Shown here: piece after piece, positions 22,915 through 34,910 of the stretch
How the letters are laid out: each line of letters begins with the position of its first letter
Position numbering within the stretch: the stretch's first letter is position 1
Assembly: GCF_000346465.2 (NCBI RefSeq)
Contig: NC_034011.1
Coordinates: forward strand, 25,603,941 to 25,667,940
Direction: 5' to 3'
Origin: Prunus persica
Lineage: Eukaryota; Streptophyta; Magnoliopsida; Rosales; Rosaceae
Length of the DNA: 64,000 nt
The notes under the pieces: model-generated
Seen by the model: the letters and a program-made list of their open reading frames with translations, nothing else
Databases searched by the model: none
Told to the model about the DNA's origin: nothing
Made by a program: the position numbers and the translations under genes

Positions 22915-25664
22915 ATGTATCTCCAATACATCAATCCCACCAGCGCAGCCACTATTAACGACGCCATTTCCGTCTCTTCAACCGAGCCCAATAATATAGC
23001 GGCTCCCAGACTTGTGGACCAAAACGGCGACTGTGGGCACGCTTTGGCTGTCGTTTCGCAGCCACTACCGGAGGTGCCGAGGTGGGAGAGCGCTCCGAGA
23101 GTGGTCCCGTCCATGGACGCCGTGGTGAAGGTGTTTTGTGTGCACACGGCGCCTAATTTCTCGTTGCCTTGGCAGAGGAAGAAGCAGTACAGTTCCAGCA
23201 GTAGTGGGTTTGTGATAGGGGGCAGAAGGGTTTTGACTAATGCGCATTCTGTGGATCATCATACTCAGGTTAAGCTCAAGAAACGCGGCTCTGATACCAA
23301 GTACTTGGCCACTGTCCTAGCCATTGGAACCGAGTGTGATATTGGTATGCAACATTTTAAATTTTATTATTAATTTCGCTTCTTTTATTTGCTGTTAACA
23401 TTTGGGTTTTTATTGGTTCGTTGTAAAATTCATGAATTATGTTAAAGTTTGTTGCTTTTTTGGTTTTTGTTCTTCCATTTATTGGTGATGGTTCAGCGAT
23501 GCTTACTGTGAGTGATGATGAGTTCTGGGAAGGGATTTCACCTGTGAAGTTTGGGTGTTTGCCTGCACTCCAAGATGCTGTGACTGTTGTTGGGTACCCA
23601 ATTGGGGGTGACACAATCTCTGTGACTAGTGGTGTTGTGTCACGCATGGAGATACTGTCTTATGTTCACGGCTCCACTGAGCTTCTGGGAATGCAGGTGG
23701 GATATATTATTTGCCTTTTAGTATCTTACCATGAAACTACAAACCACTTGATTTTGAGTCTTACCGTGTTTTCGTGGGTCCTTTCTCCTTGAGATGCTTT
23801 TTTGCAGATAGATGCTGCAATCAACTCTGGAAACTCTGGTGGACCTGCCTTTAATGATAAGGGAAAATGCGTGGGCATTGCATTTCAGTCCCTTAAACAT
23901 GAAGATGCGGAAAATATAGGCTATGTCATACCCATACCGGTTATTATGCACTTCATTGAGGATTATGAGAAGAATGGCGCATATACAGGCTTCCCAATTC
24001 TTGGAATCGAGTGGCAAAAGATGGAAAATCCTGATCTTCGCATGTCAATGGGGATGGGACCTGATCAAAAGGGTGTGCGTATTAGAAGAATAGAACCTAC
24101 ATCTCCAGAATCTCAACTGCTGAAGCCATCTGATGTTATTCTTAGCTTTGATGGGGTTAACATTGCTAATGATGGCACAGGTAAACCTTTTATGATTTTT
24201 GAAAGATTTCTGTTCCCTTTTCAAGTCACTTTTGCGTTCATGTGCGTGTTGGTATGTTGCATTCTTTATAGAAGTGGCATTTGAACATTCACAAATGAAG
24301 TGTGACATATGGTATTTGGACCGTAATTTATAGCATTCTTTCAAAGAACACATACTTGTTATTACTGTTATTATAATTTTTTTTTTTATAACAGTATATG
24401 TCTAAATACCAGAAGCTTCTTTATATTAAGTGTTCACTCCATTTTTTGTATCAATTTTCTAGTTCCATTCAGGCATGGAGAGCGCATAGGTTTCAGTTAC
24501 CTTGTCTCTCAAAAATACATTGGTGACAATGCTGTAGTAAAAGTTCTTCGTAATTCAGAGACACTTGAATTCAACATTAAACTTGCAAAACACAAGGAAC
24601 TCATCCCCTCACACATTGAGGGAAAACGCCCTTCCTATTATATCATTGCTGGATTTGTTTTCACAGCTGTTTCTCTTCCATATCTGCGTTCTGAGGTGTG
24701 CCCTTTCTTTCAATGCTCTCTGTCTCTCTCTGTCTCTCTGTCTCTGTCTCTGTCTCTGTCTGTCTCTCTGTCTCTCTCTCTCTGTATGACTGATATCTAT
24801 GCCTATTAGTTTCTGCTGTCTTTGTATAATTATAAAATAAATATATTAGATTTCAGTACAATGTTAATAAATCCTAACCTCAGGGTTTTCACTCATTTCC
24901 AGTTTGGAAATCTATTTGACGTTCCAATCAAACTGTTGGACAAGCATTTACATGCAATGGCACAGTCTATTGATGAACAGCTTGTTGTTGTTTCTCAGGT
25001 TTCTCTCTCTCATTCTATCTTTCCATGTTTTTCTGTATTAGTATAAGTTCTTATTACCCTTCTTTTATGTCTTACATTGTTCAAAATTGTGCTAGGTACT
25101 TGTTGCTGACATTAACATTGGATATGAGGACATCGTTAACAATCAGGTCAGGAACTAAGCTTTTCTTTTCCCTTTCTTTATGAGGTGCAACAAATGATGT
25201 GAGGAAAAATTGGTGAAATAAGATTCAATGAACTTGTGAAAATTATTCTGCTATCTGTGCAGGTTCTTACTTTCAATGGTATGCCTGTGAAGGATCTGAA
25301 GAGCTTGGCCAGCATGGTTGAGAATTGTGATGACGAGTACCTAAAGTTTGGTTTGGAATACAATCAGGTTCTTTCTCTGTTTCTTTCTCTCATGCACACA
25401 CATGCATGGATTATGCATGCATGCTCTGCAATTTTCTTTTGATGGCTGAATTGCATACTTCCTGCGCAGATGGTTGTTCTACAGACGAATACTGCCAGGG
25501 CAGCAACACTGGATATCCTCACGACACATTGCATATCTTCGGCCATGTCTGATGATCTTATGACTAAAGAGAATGCTTTAGAGGAAGTACAGTCGACACT
25601 TGATGACCCTAAGACTAGAGATACGATTTTAGAGGAAGTACAAGAGACTAAAGATATTTTTTAA
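22915..25664 (+). CDS. DEG9-like serine protease, tandem copy 2 (no AT-hook, C-terminally extended)
   Basis: Eight exons (22915-23344, 23497-23696, 23808-24180, 24463-24695, 24903-24998, 25096-25146, 25263-25367, 25470-25664) join in phase to 560 residues. The protease core is intact with H111, D142 and S220. Differences from copy 1: the basic N-terminal stretch is lost, because the first usable ATG matches codon 25 of copy 1. The AT-hook is deleted. The intron between copy 1 exons 3 and 4 is absent. Exon 5 is two codons shorter. The last exon adds about 31 residues containing an acidic repeat (LEEVQ twice). The gene probably encodes an active protease with altered location or targeting. The missing N terminus could also mean that the true start lies in an unseen upstream exon. 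Confidence 0.87.
24716..24783. repeat. CT/GTCT-rich microsatellite in a DEG9 copy 2 intron
   Basis: An imperfect run of TCTCTC and TCTGTC units follows the donor at 24696. It is intronic and low complexity. Confidence 0.85.
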
Positions 25665-26470
25665 GAGGAAGTACAGAAGACCTCTTCTCCTTTAGCCAGC
25701 GACATAGATGAATTCTAGAATGCTCTTACAGGAAACCAAGTATAACACTTGTCCCAACCAAATTTCAGAGTCATCATTATGGGATAAGCTTTTAATTTTT
25801 TTTAGTCATAGATTATGTGATAGTAAGGGCAAAAGGAAATAATGTCACTTGTGCAAGAGCCTAGTTTGGGATTGTAAAAACATATTCTTCATATGAAATC
25901 AATTTGATGCAAGTTTCAGGGTCTTGGATGACCTTGTAGAATTGGATTTCTAGCTAAGTGTTAAGTCCACCCTATGACAATGGGGTAAGTCTCAAATCTC
26001 ATTACCCCTCAAGAGTGTCATGCATCCATTACAGAACAAACATTTGAGTTACATGCCGGGAACAACCCGCAGACCAGAGCAATGCGAAATACACTTAATT
26101 ACATGTGTTAAACAGATTTTTTTGCAATAATTCACAATTTCCAACACTGCATTAGGGTTCTGCTTGCAAGAACTCAATCTCCCAAAACCTTATTTCAACA
26201 TCCTTTAGGAAGAACCCGTAAAATTCCCAAGGGCTCGTGAAGTTCAAGGGATCAAGTCCTCTTTTGTGTCATTCTTCAACACAGATTGAGGCTTTAAGTT
26301 TTGGTTCTCAGATATATTATCTGTTGAGAAGGTGGGCTTTTACCGCATGGGGATTTACAAATCTGCAATGCATGATGTTCTCCAACCAGAACTAATCATA
26401 TTCAACAGTTCTAGTAAGCAAATAGGCGTTGAACTTTCACACATATTTACGTGTGCAAATGTTTGATCCA
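25665..26470. other. Intergenic region between convergent DEG9 copy 2 and WAT1 copy A
   Basis: This holds the 3' UTR of both genes and nothing else recognizable. A third GAGGAAGTAC copy at 25665-25674, just past the DEG9 stop, shows that the coding repeat once extended further. Confidence 0.5.
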
Positions 26471-28496
26471 TTACATATTGTCGTTTTTAATATACTTTTG
26501 CAATAATGGGGCCTTGTGGGCAGATGGGGCTTCCAGGCTATCAGCTACAGAATCTTCAACAGCCTCTTCCTTTGCTTTTCCCCACAGCACCGTATAAAAC
26601 CCGATTGATATTATTGTTGCTCCAACTAGGCTGCAAAATGCAGAAAATTTAAACAGTGACCGATGGAGGAGAAGGACTTGCATGTCACGGGAATAGCACT
26701 GTTTTGCTATCCCCAGTCAATCACGGGGAGAAGCCAAAGCATAAAATTAAGGGAAGAGATTAGTTATGTTATCAAACCTTCCAAGATGAAGAGTGTCACC
26801 AAGGAAGATGACACCCATGGCAACAGCAATGGCCATTGACAAAGGCTTGAACATTGTCACATAGACAGGTCCCTTCAAGCGCAAGGCCCATGTGTGCACA
26901 GTATTGTTCAAAAATGACCCAAATAACCCCTAAACAAAGAGAGAGAAAAAAAGCAGCAGCAATATTTAGATAGGCGCTGTTCATATGCAATAATACAACA
27001 TAAACTATTGCTCAGTATAGCCTGTTAATTTCTTACTGAGCACAAAATGGAGACCAATGCAACATTTGGTCTCAACTTCCAAGCACTGGAATTTGGTTCT
27101 GTAATCAGAGCAACAACGCCAGCTACGACGCCCACGCATACATTGTAGAAAAAAATTACAGTTAATTCGTTCGGGTACTCTTTCATAATTTGTGCCTGTA
27201 AAAGGTTTTATCACTTTGGAAATAAGGCTTACAATGTTCAGAAAAAAAGAAAGAAAGATACAAAAACAGCTGAAGAATTGCATAATTTACCTGAACAATG
27301 TACCACAGTGGTACCAATATATATTCAGCTGTTAGCAGAAGGCCACCAAGGACCCAGTTTGAGTTTGTTGGTGTTGTTGGGTTTAGAAGAGGTTGGTGAA
27401 GTGAAATTGACGGTGATTGATGAGGAAACACAAGTGGTGGGCCCTTATAGAGAGTTACCACAAATGCACCTGCAAGTGAAACTATTGTACCCAAGATTTT
27501 GGCTTGACTGCTTCTGCTTCTCAAAGCTGCACTTTCCATCCTTTTTTCCGGTGGGTAAACAATAGAGAGAATAATCAAAGTTAGTTTTTGCTTTTTTACC
27601 GTAACAACAAACTAGCAGGGCAGCAACAGTTATTTATTTATCTCATGTTGAGTCTGGGCCCACCGCCACTCGTAGTCATAGCAAGACAACAGAGGAGTGA
27701 AAGTACAAGAGAGCCCACTGGTGGGCACACACACACACCCACCCACCTCTCTTTCTCTTGTCCTAATTCATAAGTAACTGATTAATTTCTCTGGTCTCTT
27801 GACCCTTTTTCAGAAAGCAACACCGCTATTTAGGCCACTGGATTTTTATCACTTGAGGGCATTATGGTAAGTGTGGATGATCATGAAAGAGGGAAAGAAC
27901 CTGAAAATGACGGCAAGAATGAAAGTAAAAGCAGGCACAAGGTTGCTGATGGCTGAAGCAAGAGTTGGAGAGCTGAAATTGATGCCTGTGTACCCCATGA
28001 TCTGAGATGAACTCCTGCCCATATGCAGTCCAAGAAGCCCAATTTAGTATCAAATCATTAAATTAATTAATTATTGTTATTGAAAATGAAGATATATGTA
28101 TGATTGTACCCTATAAGCCCAAGAAGAAGAACTTTAGACATTATGGAGAAGTTGAGGGGAGGAAGCACCCTTGATCTGCAGATTAAGAAATCAGACATGT
28201 ATGTTACAAAAGATGAAGACTTTGTTAATTTTTGATCAATTGTTTTGTTAAAGTAATGAACTTTGATGAATATGTATGAGATTTCAGAGAGAGAGGGAGA
28301 GAGACCTGTTAGAGATGAAGGGTGCTGGAAGGAGAAAAAGAGCAGCTACAGAGTAAGAATAGACAACAAAGACATGGTAGCTCATTCCTCTCAAAGTGGC
28401 TGCTTTGAAGAGAGTGTTTAAACCCACGTTCGTGCACTCCATAGTCACCATGGCCATGAATGGCAAGACATCCGTGTAACAAGACCTCCCTGCCAT
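26471..28496 (-). CDS. WAT1-related (EamA/nodulin MtN21-like, UMAMIT) transporter, copy A
   Basis: Seven exons read leftward (28306-28496, 28110-28175, 27901-28014, 27291-27540, 27037-27195, 26778-26929, 26471-26630) and join in phase to 363 residues. Two EamA halves with about ten hydrophobic helices are visible. Family landmarks are [16 protein letters not shown] in helix 1, [15 protein letters not shown] closing the first half, [17 protein letters not shown] opening the loop region, and [19 protein letters not shown] near the end. The C terminus ([11 protein letters not shown]) is cytosolic and hydrophilic. Relatives move amino acids or auxin across plasma or vacuolar membranes; WAT1 itself exports auxin from the vacuole. 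The substrate here is unknown. Exon sizes of 191, 114, 159 and 152 are shared by all four copies. Confidence 0.9.
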
Positions 28497-28501
28497 CTCT
28501 G

Positions 28502-28529
28502 CTCTCTCTCTCTCTCTCTCTCTCTCTCT
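28502..28529. repeat. (CT)n run directly before the copy A start codon
   Basis: A CT/GA run sits in the leader of WAT1 copy A, within about 10 bp of the ATG at 28496. The same arrangement occurs before copies B and D. Confidence 0.85.
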
Positions 28530-28819
28530 TGCACACTCCACTTATTAGAAACAGAGATGGTAAAGTTAAACAAATGGGTCTCTGAGATCACAAAGTAACG
28601 TCCTTCTTCTTATGGACGAAATAAAGACAAGAGGGAGAGTGACGGTTCGACAACGATATGAAATGTGGTATGATTATTGGCCCGTTAAGGTTCTCTTTTT
28701 CCTAACTAAATATTTTTTTTTTCAAACAAAAACCTAAGTGGCACGGCTCTTTGGTCACACCACTAGCTAGGTGAGGCAAATAATAACATATTGCGTAGAA
28801 CTGTAGAAGATTGCCAAAA

Positions 28820-28850
28820 TGTATTTATTATTATTATTATTATTATTGGA
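28820..28850. repeat. (ATT)n microsatellite
   Basis: A run of ATT trinucleotides lies immediately left of the foldback element. Confidence 0.8.
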
Positions 28851-28866
28851 GTCCACCTAAATTATA

Positions 28867-29276
28867 GGGTAAAAGTTATTTTTGGTCTCTGTAGTTTGAC
28901 ATTTCAACAACTTTTAATCATATAGTTTCAATTTCGTCAAAACTTTTAAGCGTAAAAGCTTGTCTGAAATTCTCTCCATTTTATATTAGGGCTCGAAATT
29001 CAACCACTGATCCTAATTTTTGAACAACCCTAAACCCAAATGACCAATTTCAAGCCCTAATATGAAATTAGGAGAGTTTCAGACGAGCTTTCATGCTCAA
29101 GAATTTTGGGTTGACGAAATTGCCCCTTGCACCGTCAAAGGAATTGATAGGAATACTAACTTGTCCTTGAATTACTACAAATTCGAAACTACAGGGTCAA
29201 AATTGACGAAATTAAAACTATAAAGTCAAAAGTGGTTGAAGTGCCAAACTATAAGGACCAAAAGTAATTTTTATCC
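28867..29276. mobile_element. 410-bp foldback MITE with 9-bp target duplication, Mutator-like
   Basis: The element has long, imperfect inverted ends (about 74 bp, roughly 80 percent matching by eye). It starts GGGTAAAAGTTATTTTTGGT and ends with the complement of GGATAAAAATTACTTTTGGT. An inner inverted pair (around TTAGGGCTCGAAATT and AATTTCAAGCCCTAA) lets nearly the whole element fold. The 9-bp sequence TAAATTATA flanks it at 28858-28866 and 29277-29285. A 9-bp duplication points to the Mutator superfamily. No transposase is present. Confidence 0.8.
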
Positions 29277-29699
29277 TAAATTATAATGGAAGCAAAGTTA
29301 GATGACTAGTGTGAAAGGCATCTAGTATGAATGGCATCTACTGTATAATAATTTAGGATGTCAATTTTCAATAATGCATGGTGCATCATTTCATAGTTTC
29401 AAAATGGAGAATATGGCGAGTAGCGTGCTGCTTTGAACTTTTGTGATATTTCCTTTTTTTTTTTTTTAAGGTCTTGGTGCTTTCTCTGATTACCAGATAC
29501 AAAAAATTTCATTTCATTTTTGCAGGATAAATTGGTCTGCAATCAGCGAGGGAACCCGTATATTTATATTGGCCCGTTAAGCTTATTTATGAGTCGATGT
29601 ATTTGGTAGATGTGGCTGAGTCAAACGCTACCAGAAAAAGTGGACTCATATGTATTTTGGTAGTTGTATTCATCTCTGTAGACTGTACACAATTTTCTT

Positions 29700-31535
29700 T
29701 TACATATTTTCAACTTTGTGGCTTTCCAACAAAGGGGTTTTTCCAAGAGCAATGGGTAAGGCTCTCGAGCTTTCAAAGCGGCAGTCTTCACTCGTTTCGT
29801 CTTCCTTTGCTTTACCCCATATCACAGCATAAAAGCCCATGGAAAGTATTATAGCTCCAACAACACTGCAAAATAAGCAACACAATAAACACAGGACACA
29901 TAGAAGCAGCAAAGCCTGGTTGCTTCTTTCTTCTTGAAGTTGATTAAACAAGGAGAGAGGGGAGAGAGAGAGAGAGAGACCTCCCAAGAGAGAGGGCATC
30001 ACCAAGGAATATGACACTGAAAGCAGCAGCAATGGCAATTGACAATGGCTTGAAGATTGATATAAACACAGGCCCTTTCAAGTGCAGGCCCCATGTGTGC
30101 ACAAGGGAGCTGAAAGATGAGCCAAGGCATCCCTGTAGAAACAGAGACATCTTGATAATTATAAATCACCGGCAGCAGCACATGCTCTATTGATTTCATA
30201 GTTTTTTACTTTCTCACCGAGCATATAATGGCGACCAATGCTATGCCAGGCCTTAGTCTCCAGGCACTCAAGTTTGTTTCTGCAATTAAACATACTGGAG
30301 CCGATATAATTGTCCCACACAAGTTGAATAAGAAGACCAAAACTATCTCTGCCGGGTACGTCTTCATGACATGGGTCTATAACAGAATGATCAAAACCAT
30401 TTAGACAACCGTTTTCTAAACACCTATATTCTACACCTTTTGAGAATTAGAACTCTTTCTTTGAAAAAAGAAGAAGAAATTATGCAATGGGCTTGTGGGA
30501 AATATGTGTACCTGAAGGATATACCAGGTTGAGGACAGGAGGTACTGAACAGCAAGTAGTAGCCCTCCAACAACCCAATTTTTTTCTGACGTGCCTAAAA
30601 CTGCAGATGGAGGGGATAAAACTGTAGATGCAGTGGATAAAATTGTAGGGCCCTTGTAAAGAACCACTACGAGTGCACCTGATATTGATACCAAAGTGCC
30701 CATGATTTTGGCTTGAGTGCTAGAGCTTCTCAAGGCTAGCTTTTCCATCCTAAAATATTTAAAATAAAAAAAAAAAGCCCGCTAGTAATGTCATTTAGAC
30801 ATCACCATCATATATAACATAACCACCCAATCATATTATTAGCTCACAAGAAATCAAAAGGACCCATCTTTGAAAATTTTACTCCGGAGAATAAAATATC
30901 TGTCCTGTTCAAGATATTAGCAATAGAAATAGGGTCCATAGGCGCAGGAATTAAAATAAAAATGGGCGAAAAGACAGATGGAACCTGAAGAAGACGGCAA
31001 GGATGAAGGTAAATGCTGGAGTGAGGTTGCTCATGGCTGAAGATAGAGTTGGTGAGCTGTAATTTAGACCTTTATATCCACAAATATCAGCCAAAAACCT
31101 GCTTGATCAAACATAAGCAATTTATATGTAAGAAAAACAGGTTTTTTATTTTGTATAAATAACAAAGTGAATCAAAATACCCAATCAGTCCGAGGAGGAA
31201 AATTTTGGAGAGCAGAGAGAGGTTGAATGAAGGAAGCCCTGTTCTGTAATCAGATTGGAAAAGAAGAAATGGATTAATTGGTACACGTTATTTGTTGGAT
31301 GATATACAAAACTTGACAAGTCGGTCTGGTAAGAGATTGATGACCTGCGAAAGATGAAAAACAGAGGGAGGAGAACCAGAGTGGCAATTATATTAGAGTA
31401 GACGATGAAGACATAGTAGCTTAGCCCTTTTGAGGTGGCTGCCTTGAATAAGACGTTTAAGCCCACGTTGGTGCATTCCACTGTCAGCATGGCTGCGACT
31501 GGCAGAGCATCTTGGTGAATTAACCTCCATGCCAT
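29700..31535 (-). CDS. WAT1-related (EamA/UMAMIT) transporter, copy B
   Basis: Seven exons read leftward (31345-31535, 31181-31243, 30985-31098, 30512-30749, 30218-30376, 29981-30132, 29700-29865) and join in phase to 360 residues. Helix 1 is [20 protein letters not shown]. The first half closes with [20 protein letters not shown], and the second half holds [19 protein letters not shown]. It is the closest relative of copy A in the helix-1 region, where both have TNVGLN while copies C and D have A(E/D)VG(V/I)STISK. The C terminus ends in a short hydrophilic tail. The role is membrane transport of an unknown small metabolite. Spacing to copy A is about 1.2 kb and contains the foldback MITE. 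Confidence 0.9.
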
Positions 31536-31636
31536 CTCTCTCTCTCTCTCGATTATCTCAAACCATTAACATCATGCTCTATATAACATAAGTTTGCTCA
31601 AAGAAAGCCCAGCCGAAATTCAAGCTTCTCTCTCAC

Positions 31637-31639
<3 letters not shown>

Positions 31640-31687
<48 letters not shown>
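31640..31687. repeat. (CT)n microsatellite upstream of WAT1 copy B
   Basis: A run of about 23 CT units lies about 105 bp upstream of the copy B ATG, in the probable leader or promoter. A shorter CT run abuts the ATG itself. Confidence 0.85.
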
Positions 31688-31690
<3 letters not shown>

Positions 31691-31930
31691 GTTGATCCTG
31701 ATTATGGGTTAGTGTTTCCCGTGGAATTTTTACGTCTTGATGACGATTTGGTTAGATTTTGGAACATTCGAATTTGCAATTGGTAGGGTTCAGATGAGAG
31801 TCGTTGAGAGAGAGTGAGAAGGGGAGAGAGAAAATGGTGGCTGTGGTTGTTTTGATGGGCCGGTGGGAGTTTGGGAAAGGAGAGCTGCCGACAGAGAAGA
31901 AAGGCGGAGAAGGTCTTTTACTTACGGGTG

Positions 31931-32067
31931 ATGCTAGGGAGACCAACTTTAAATACCAACTTGTGTACCAACTCTCTAATAGAGTATGGGACCCATTGTA
32001 TTGGTGGGCTCCACCTCTATTAGAGAGTTGGTACACAAGTTGGTATCTAAAGTTGGTCTCCCTAGCA
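31931..32067. mobile_element. 137-bp near-perfect hairpin, probable MITE
   Basis: Two 54-bp arms (31931-31984 and 32014-32067) are inverted copies with a single mismatch, separated by 29 bp. The arms begin ATGCTAGGGAGACCAACTTT. No clear target duplication is visible, so the superfamily is open. It lies about 400 bp upstream of the copy B start. If transcribed it would form an almost fully paired stem. Confidence 0.8.
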
Positions 32068-32590
32068 TTTTCCTTTACTTATAGTTCTGATCTCTTGGAT
32101 TGTGGTCACCCGTATATTAATTTAATAGTTCAAAAAAGTTTCTTAAAATGAGTGTAAAAATGAGTGAATTACATCCAATGCTGAATGACCACAAATCTCT
32201 TGGACCATGTAGTTCAAGAAATCGGAACTGACTTATTTAAATCTTCTGATATACTTTTTGTTTTTCTTTTTTTTTTTTATAAATTTTATATTGAATTTTA
32301 ACATTTTTAAGTAATAATACCTAACATAACAAAAAAAGAAGAAGGTAATAATACCTAATTCCATGATAATTATTGAATGCTAATTCCATGGTAATTTGGG
32401 AATTTTCATAGGAGATTCTTGGGAGGAATTTTGCGTTTCCGAAAATCGGCTTAAAAGTTAAGCCACTCCATTTTTGAATCCTAAGTCCGTGCTTGATGCT
32501 AACAAAATCTTGTCATTACATATAATTAATATAGGCAATTTACATGCACATTCTTATAACTTTCACTTTTGCTGCTCCAGTTTCCAGACA
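32068..32590. other. Intergenic, AT-rich
   Basis: No gene or element is seen. The right end is the 3' UTR of WAT1 copy C. Confidence 0.5.
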
Positions 32591-34460
32591 TTAGCCTCTA
32601 CATACTTGATTGATACTGCTACTTTGCAACAGAGGAGTGGTCTGGGTGGATGGTTCCAATATTTGAGCTCCATTGTCAAGAGCCATCCTCTTTTCTTTGA
32701 TTTGTGCACATATCACGGTATAAAATCCAAGCGCAATCACAAAAGATCCAATCACACTGCACAATAAATAAATCAATCAATAAACAGGATGCTTGCTTTT
32801 CTGTAAACTTGAACTCTATAGGCTCAGTAAATTGGTTCGGATGCATTTTTGCATGCAAAGAGACGCATATTATTTGCATAACCCTCTGGTAGAAGTTTTT
32901 CTACCACATACCTGCCAAGATAAAGAGCATCGCCAAGGAAAAGAACCACCATGGCCACTGCAATAGCGATTCCTAAGGGCTTAAACATGGCTACATAAAC
33001 AGGACCCTTCTTGTGCAAGCACCAGACATGAACACCGATGCGGAAGACACTCACAAAGAATGCCTATGATGAAACGAAGATCATATTAGTTCCTCAATCA
33101 ATAAACATTTTGTTTAACATATAAAAAAGAAGAAGTTTTTTTGTTTTTCTCACCGCGTACACAATAGCAATCATCTCAATGCCAGGCTTCAATTTCCATG
33201 CATCTGGGTTCCTTTCCACAATTAAGGAGATAACTGAGCATTGACATGTCAAAAAGAGGGTGTAGAAGAAGACTATGGTCATTTCCTCAGGGTAATCCTT
33301 AACAGCGGCTGCCTGAAAGTATAAGTTCATGCCAGTTTCAGAACAATATTTACCAATTTGAAAGTATAACATGTCACAAGAAAATTCCATCTCATAAAAA
33401 GAAGTATTAAGTAACAAGACATAGTCAAAATGATACCAAAGTAAGAGGATCAGTTGTTGTGCGACTTTATTTTACCTGCGCGATGTTCCATGTTGAAGAT
33501 ACGAGGCATTGAATTGCAAGTAGAAGTCCTCCAAAGATCCAGTTTGATCGTTGTGAGAGGAGAGGCTGATGATGTTGCTGTGAGAGGCGAGGCTGATGAT
33601 GAGTCAAGCAAGAAGGTGAGGAAGAAGGCTTCAAAAGAGCAGGGCCCTTGTAGAGGGTCACTATCAATGCCCCTAACACTGATACAATGGTGCCCAAGGA
33701 TTTGGCATGACTGGTTGGTTTTCTCAAATCTAGCTTTTCCATCCTAATAGAATAGAAGTATAAAATTGATGAACTAAAAAAATGGTTTTACTTCTGTGAG
33801 GAAAACAAAAAATCAAAAATCTTCTCTGTGTAATTAACCTGCACCCCACTACCTGAAAATTATGGCAAGCAAGAAAGTGAATATGGGGGTAAGATTTGCC
33901 ATTGCTGCTGCAAGAGTAGGTGAGCTGCTTTTGACACCAGCAAAAAACAAAATTTTGCCTGAACTACTGCAGTTACAATTTCTCCATCGTTTATATGTTT
34001 GCATGAATTGTTTCAATAAGAAATTTAAGATCTGTGTGTGTTGAGAGAGCAATAAGTGTTAAGTGTCCAGGTTACCCTATTAGGCCAAGGAGGAAGAATC
34101 TGCAAATGAGTTTGAAACTCAAAGGAGCTCTTTTGTTTCTGCACAAGGGAACAATCAAACTTCAAACGTTACATTGAAATAAACACTCCCCCCCAATAAC
34201 AAAATACAAATAAAATCAACAATAGTTAGAGAGAAAAAATATTTAAAAGAAAGGAAAGATCATAGACACCTTTGGAAGATGAAATAGGGGAGAAGCATGA
34301 GAGTACCAAGGGCATTGTAGTAGACAATGAAGACAAAGTGGCTCATCCCTCTTGACATGGCCACTTTGCTTATGGTTGATACTCCAACTTCTGCGCACTC
34401 AACCATTACCATGGCAGCAAACGGTACGGCGCTTAAACATGCACGAAATTCCAATACCAT
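32591..34460 (-). CDS. WAT1-related (EamA/UMAMIT) transporter, copy C
   Basis: Seven exons read leftward (34270-34460, 34076-34138, 33853-33966, 33476-33743, 33154-33312, 32912-33063, 32591-32756) and join in phase to 370 residues. Exon 3 must use the acceptor ending at 33967, because the nearer AG at 33959-33960 breaks the frame. Landmarks are [60 protein letters not shown] and FKPLGIAIAVAMVVLFLGD. The first long loop is glutamine- and serine-rich and longer than in its sisters. The product is a ten-helix carrier of unknown substrate, closest to copy D. Confidence 0.9.
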
Positions 34461-34910
34461 CTCTTACTCTCTCCACGGTCACAGAAATCGGAAAACTCCT
34501 TGTTCCTTTTTTTCTTTCCTCTAAAGAATAAGTAGCCGAGAGAAACAGAAGTTGGACTGACTAGTTCTCTGTCACTTTAATTTGATCATTAAGATATACA
34601 CTAGCAAGTCAAACCATCTACATATATAATGAAATTATTACAGAAAGCAATTGCTAAAGTTCCTTTTATATTAGGTAATCCAAGTTCATTAGTTTACACA
34701 CAACAAATGTGTCATTTTCAAAGACAAGCAGAGCCAACTAATGCATCAAAAAATAAATGTTGATGACATACATTAACATGGACATATCATGCCTTAACTT
34801 GCTCTCCTTTCTCTGCAAAATGGCATGCTTCAGGCATTATTATCATTTTTCTCAACTTCGAAACGGCCAAATGTTAATTTAAAAAAAAGGAAATTAATAA
34901 GTAATGATAT

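Noticed and set aside
31804..32151. 115-codon plus-strand open frame
   Set aside because: Its middle is the inverted-repeat hairpin element, and it lies in the promoter of WAT1 copy B.
33958..33960. Nearer AG acceptor for exon 3 of WAT1 copy C
   Set aside because: It shifts the frame out of the conserved SSSPTL segment; the acceptor eight bases upstream in transcript order restores it.
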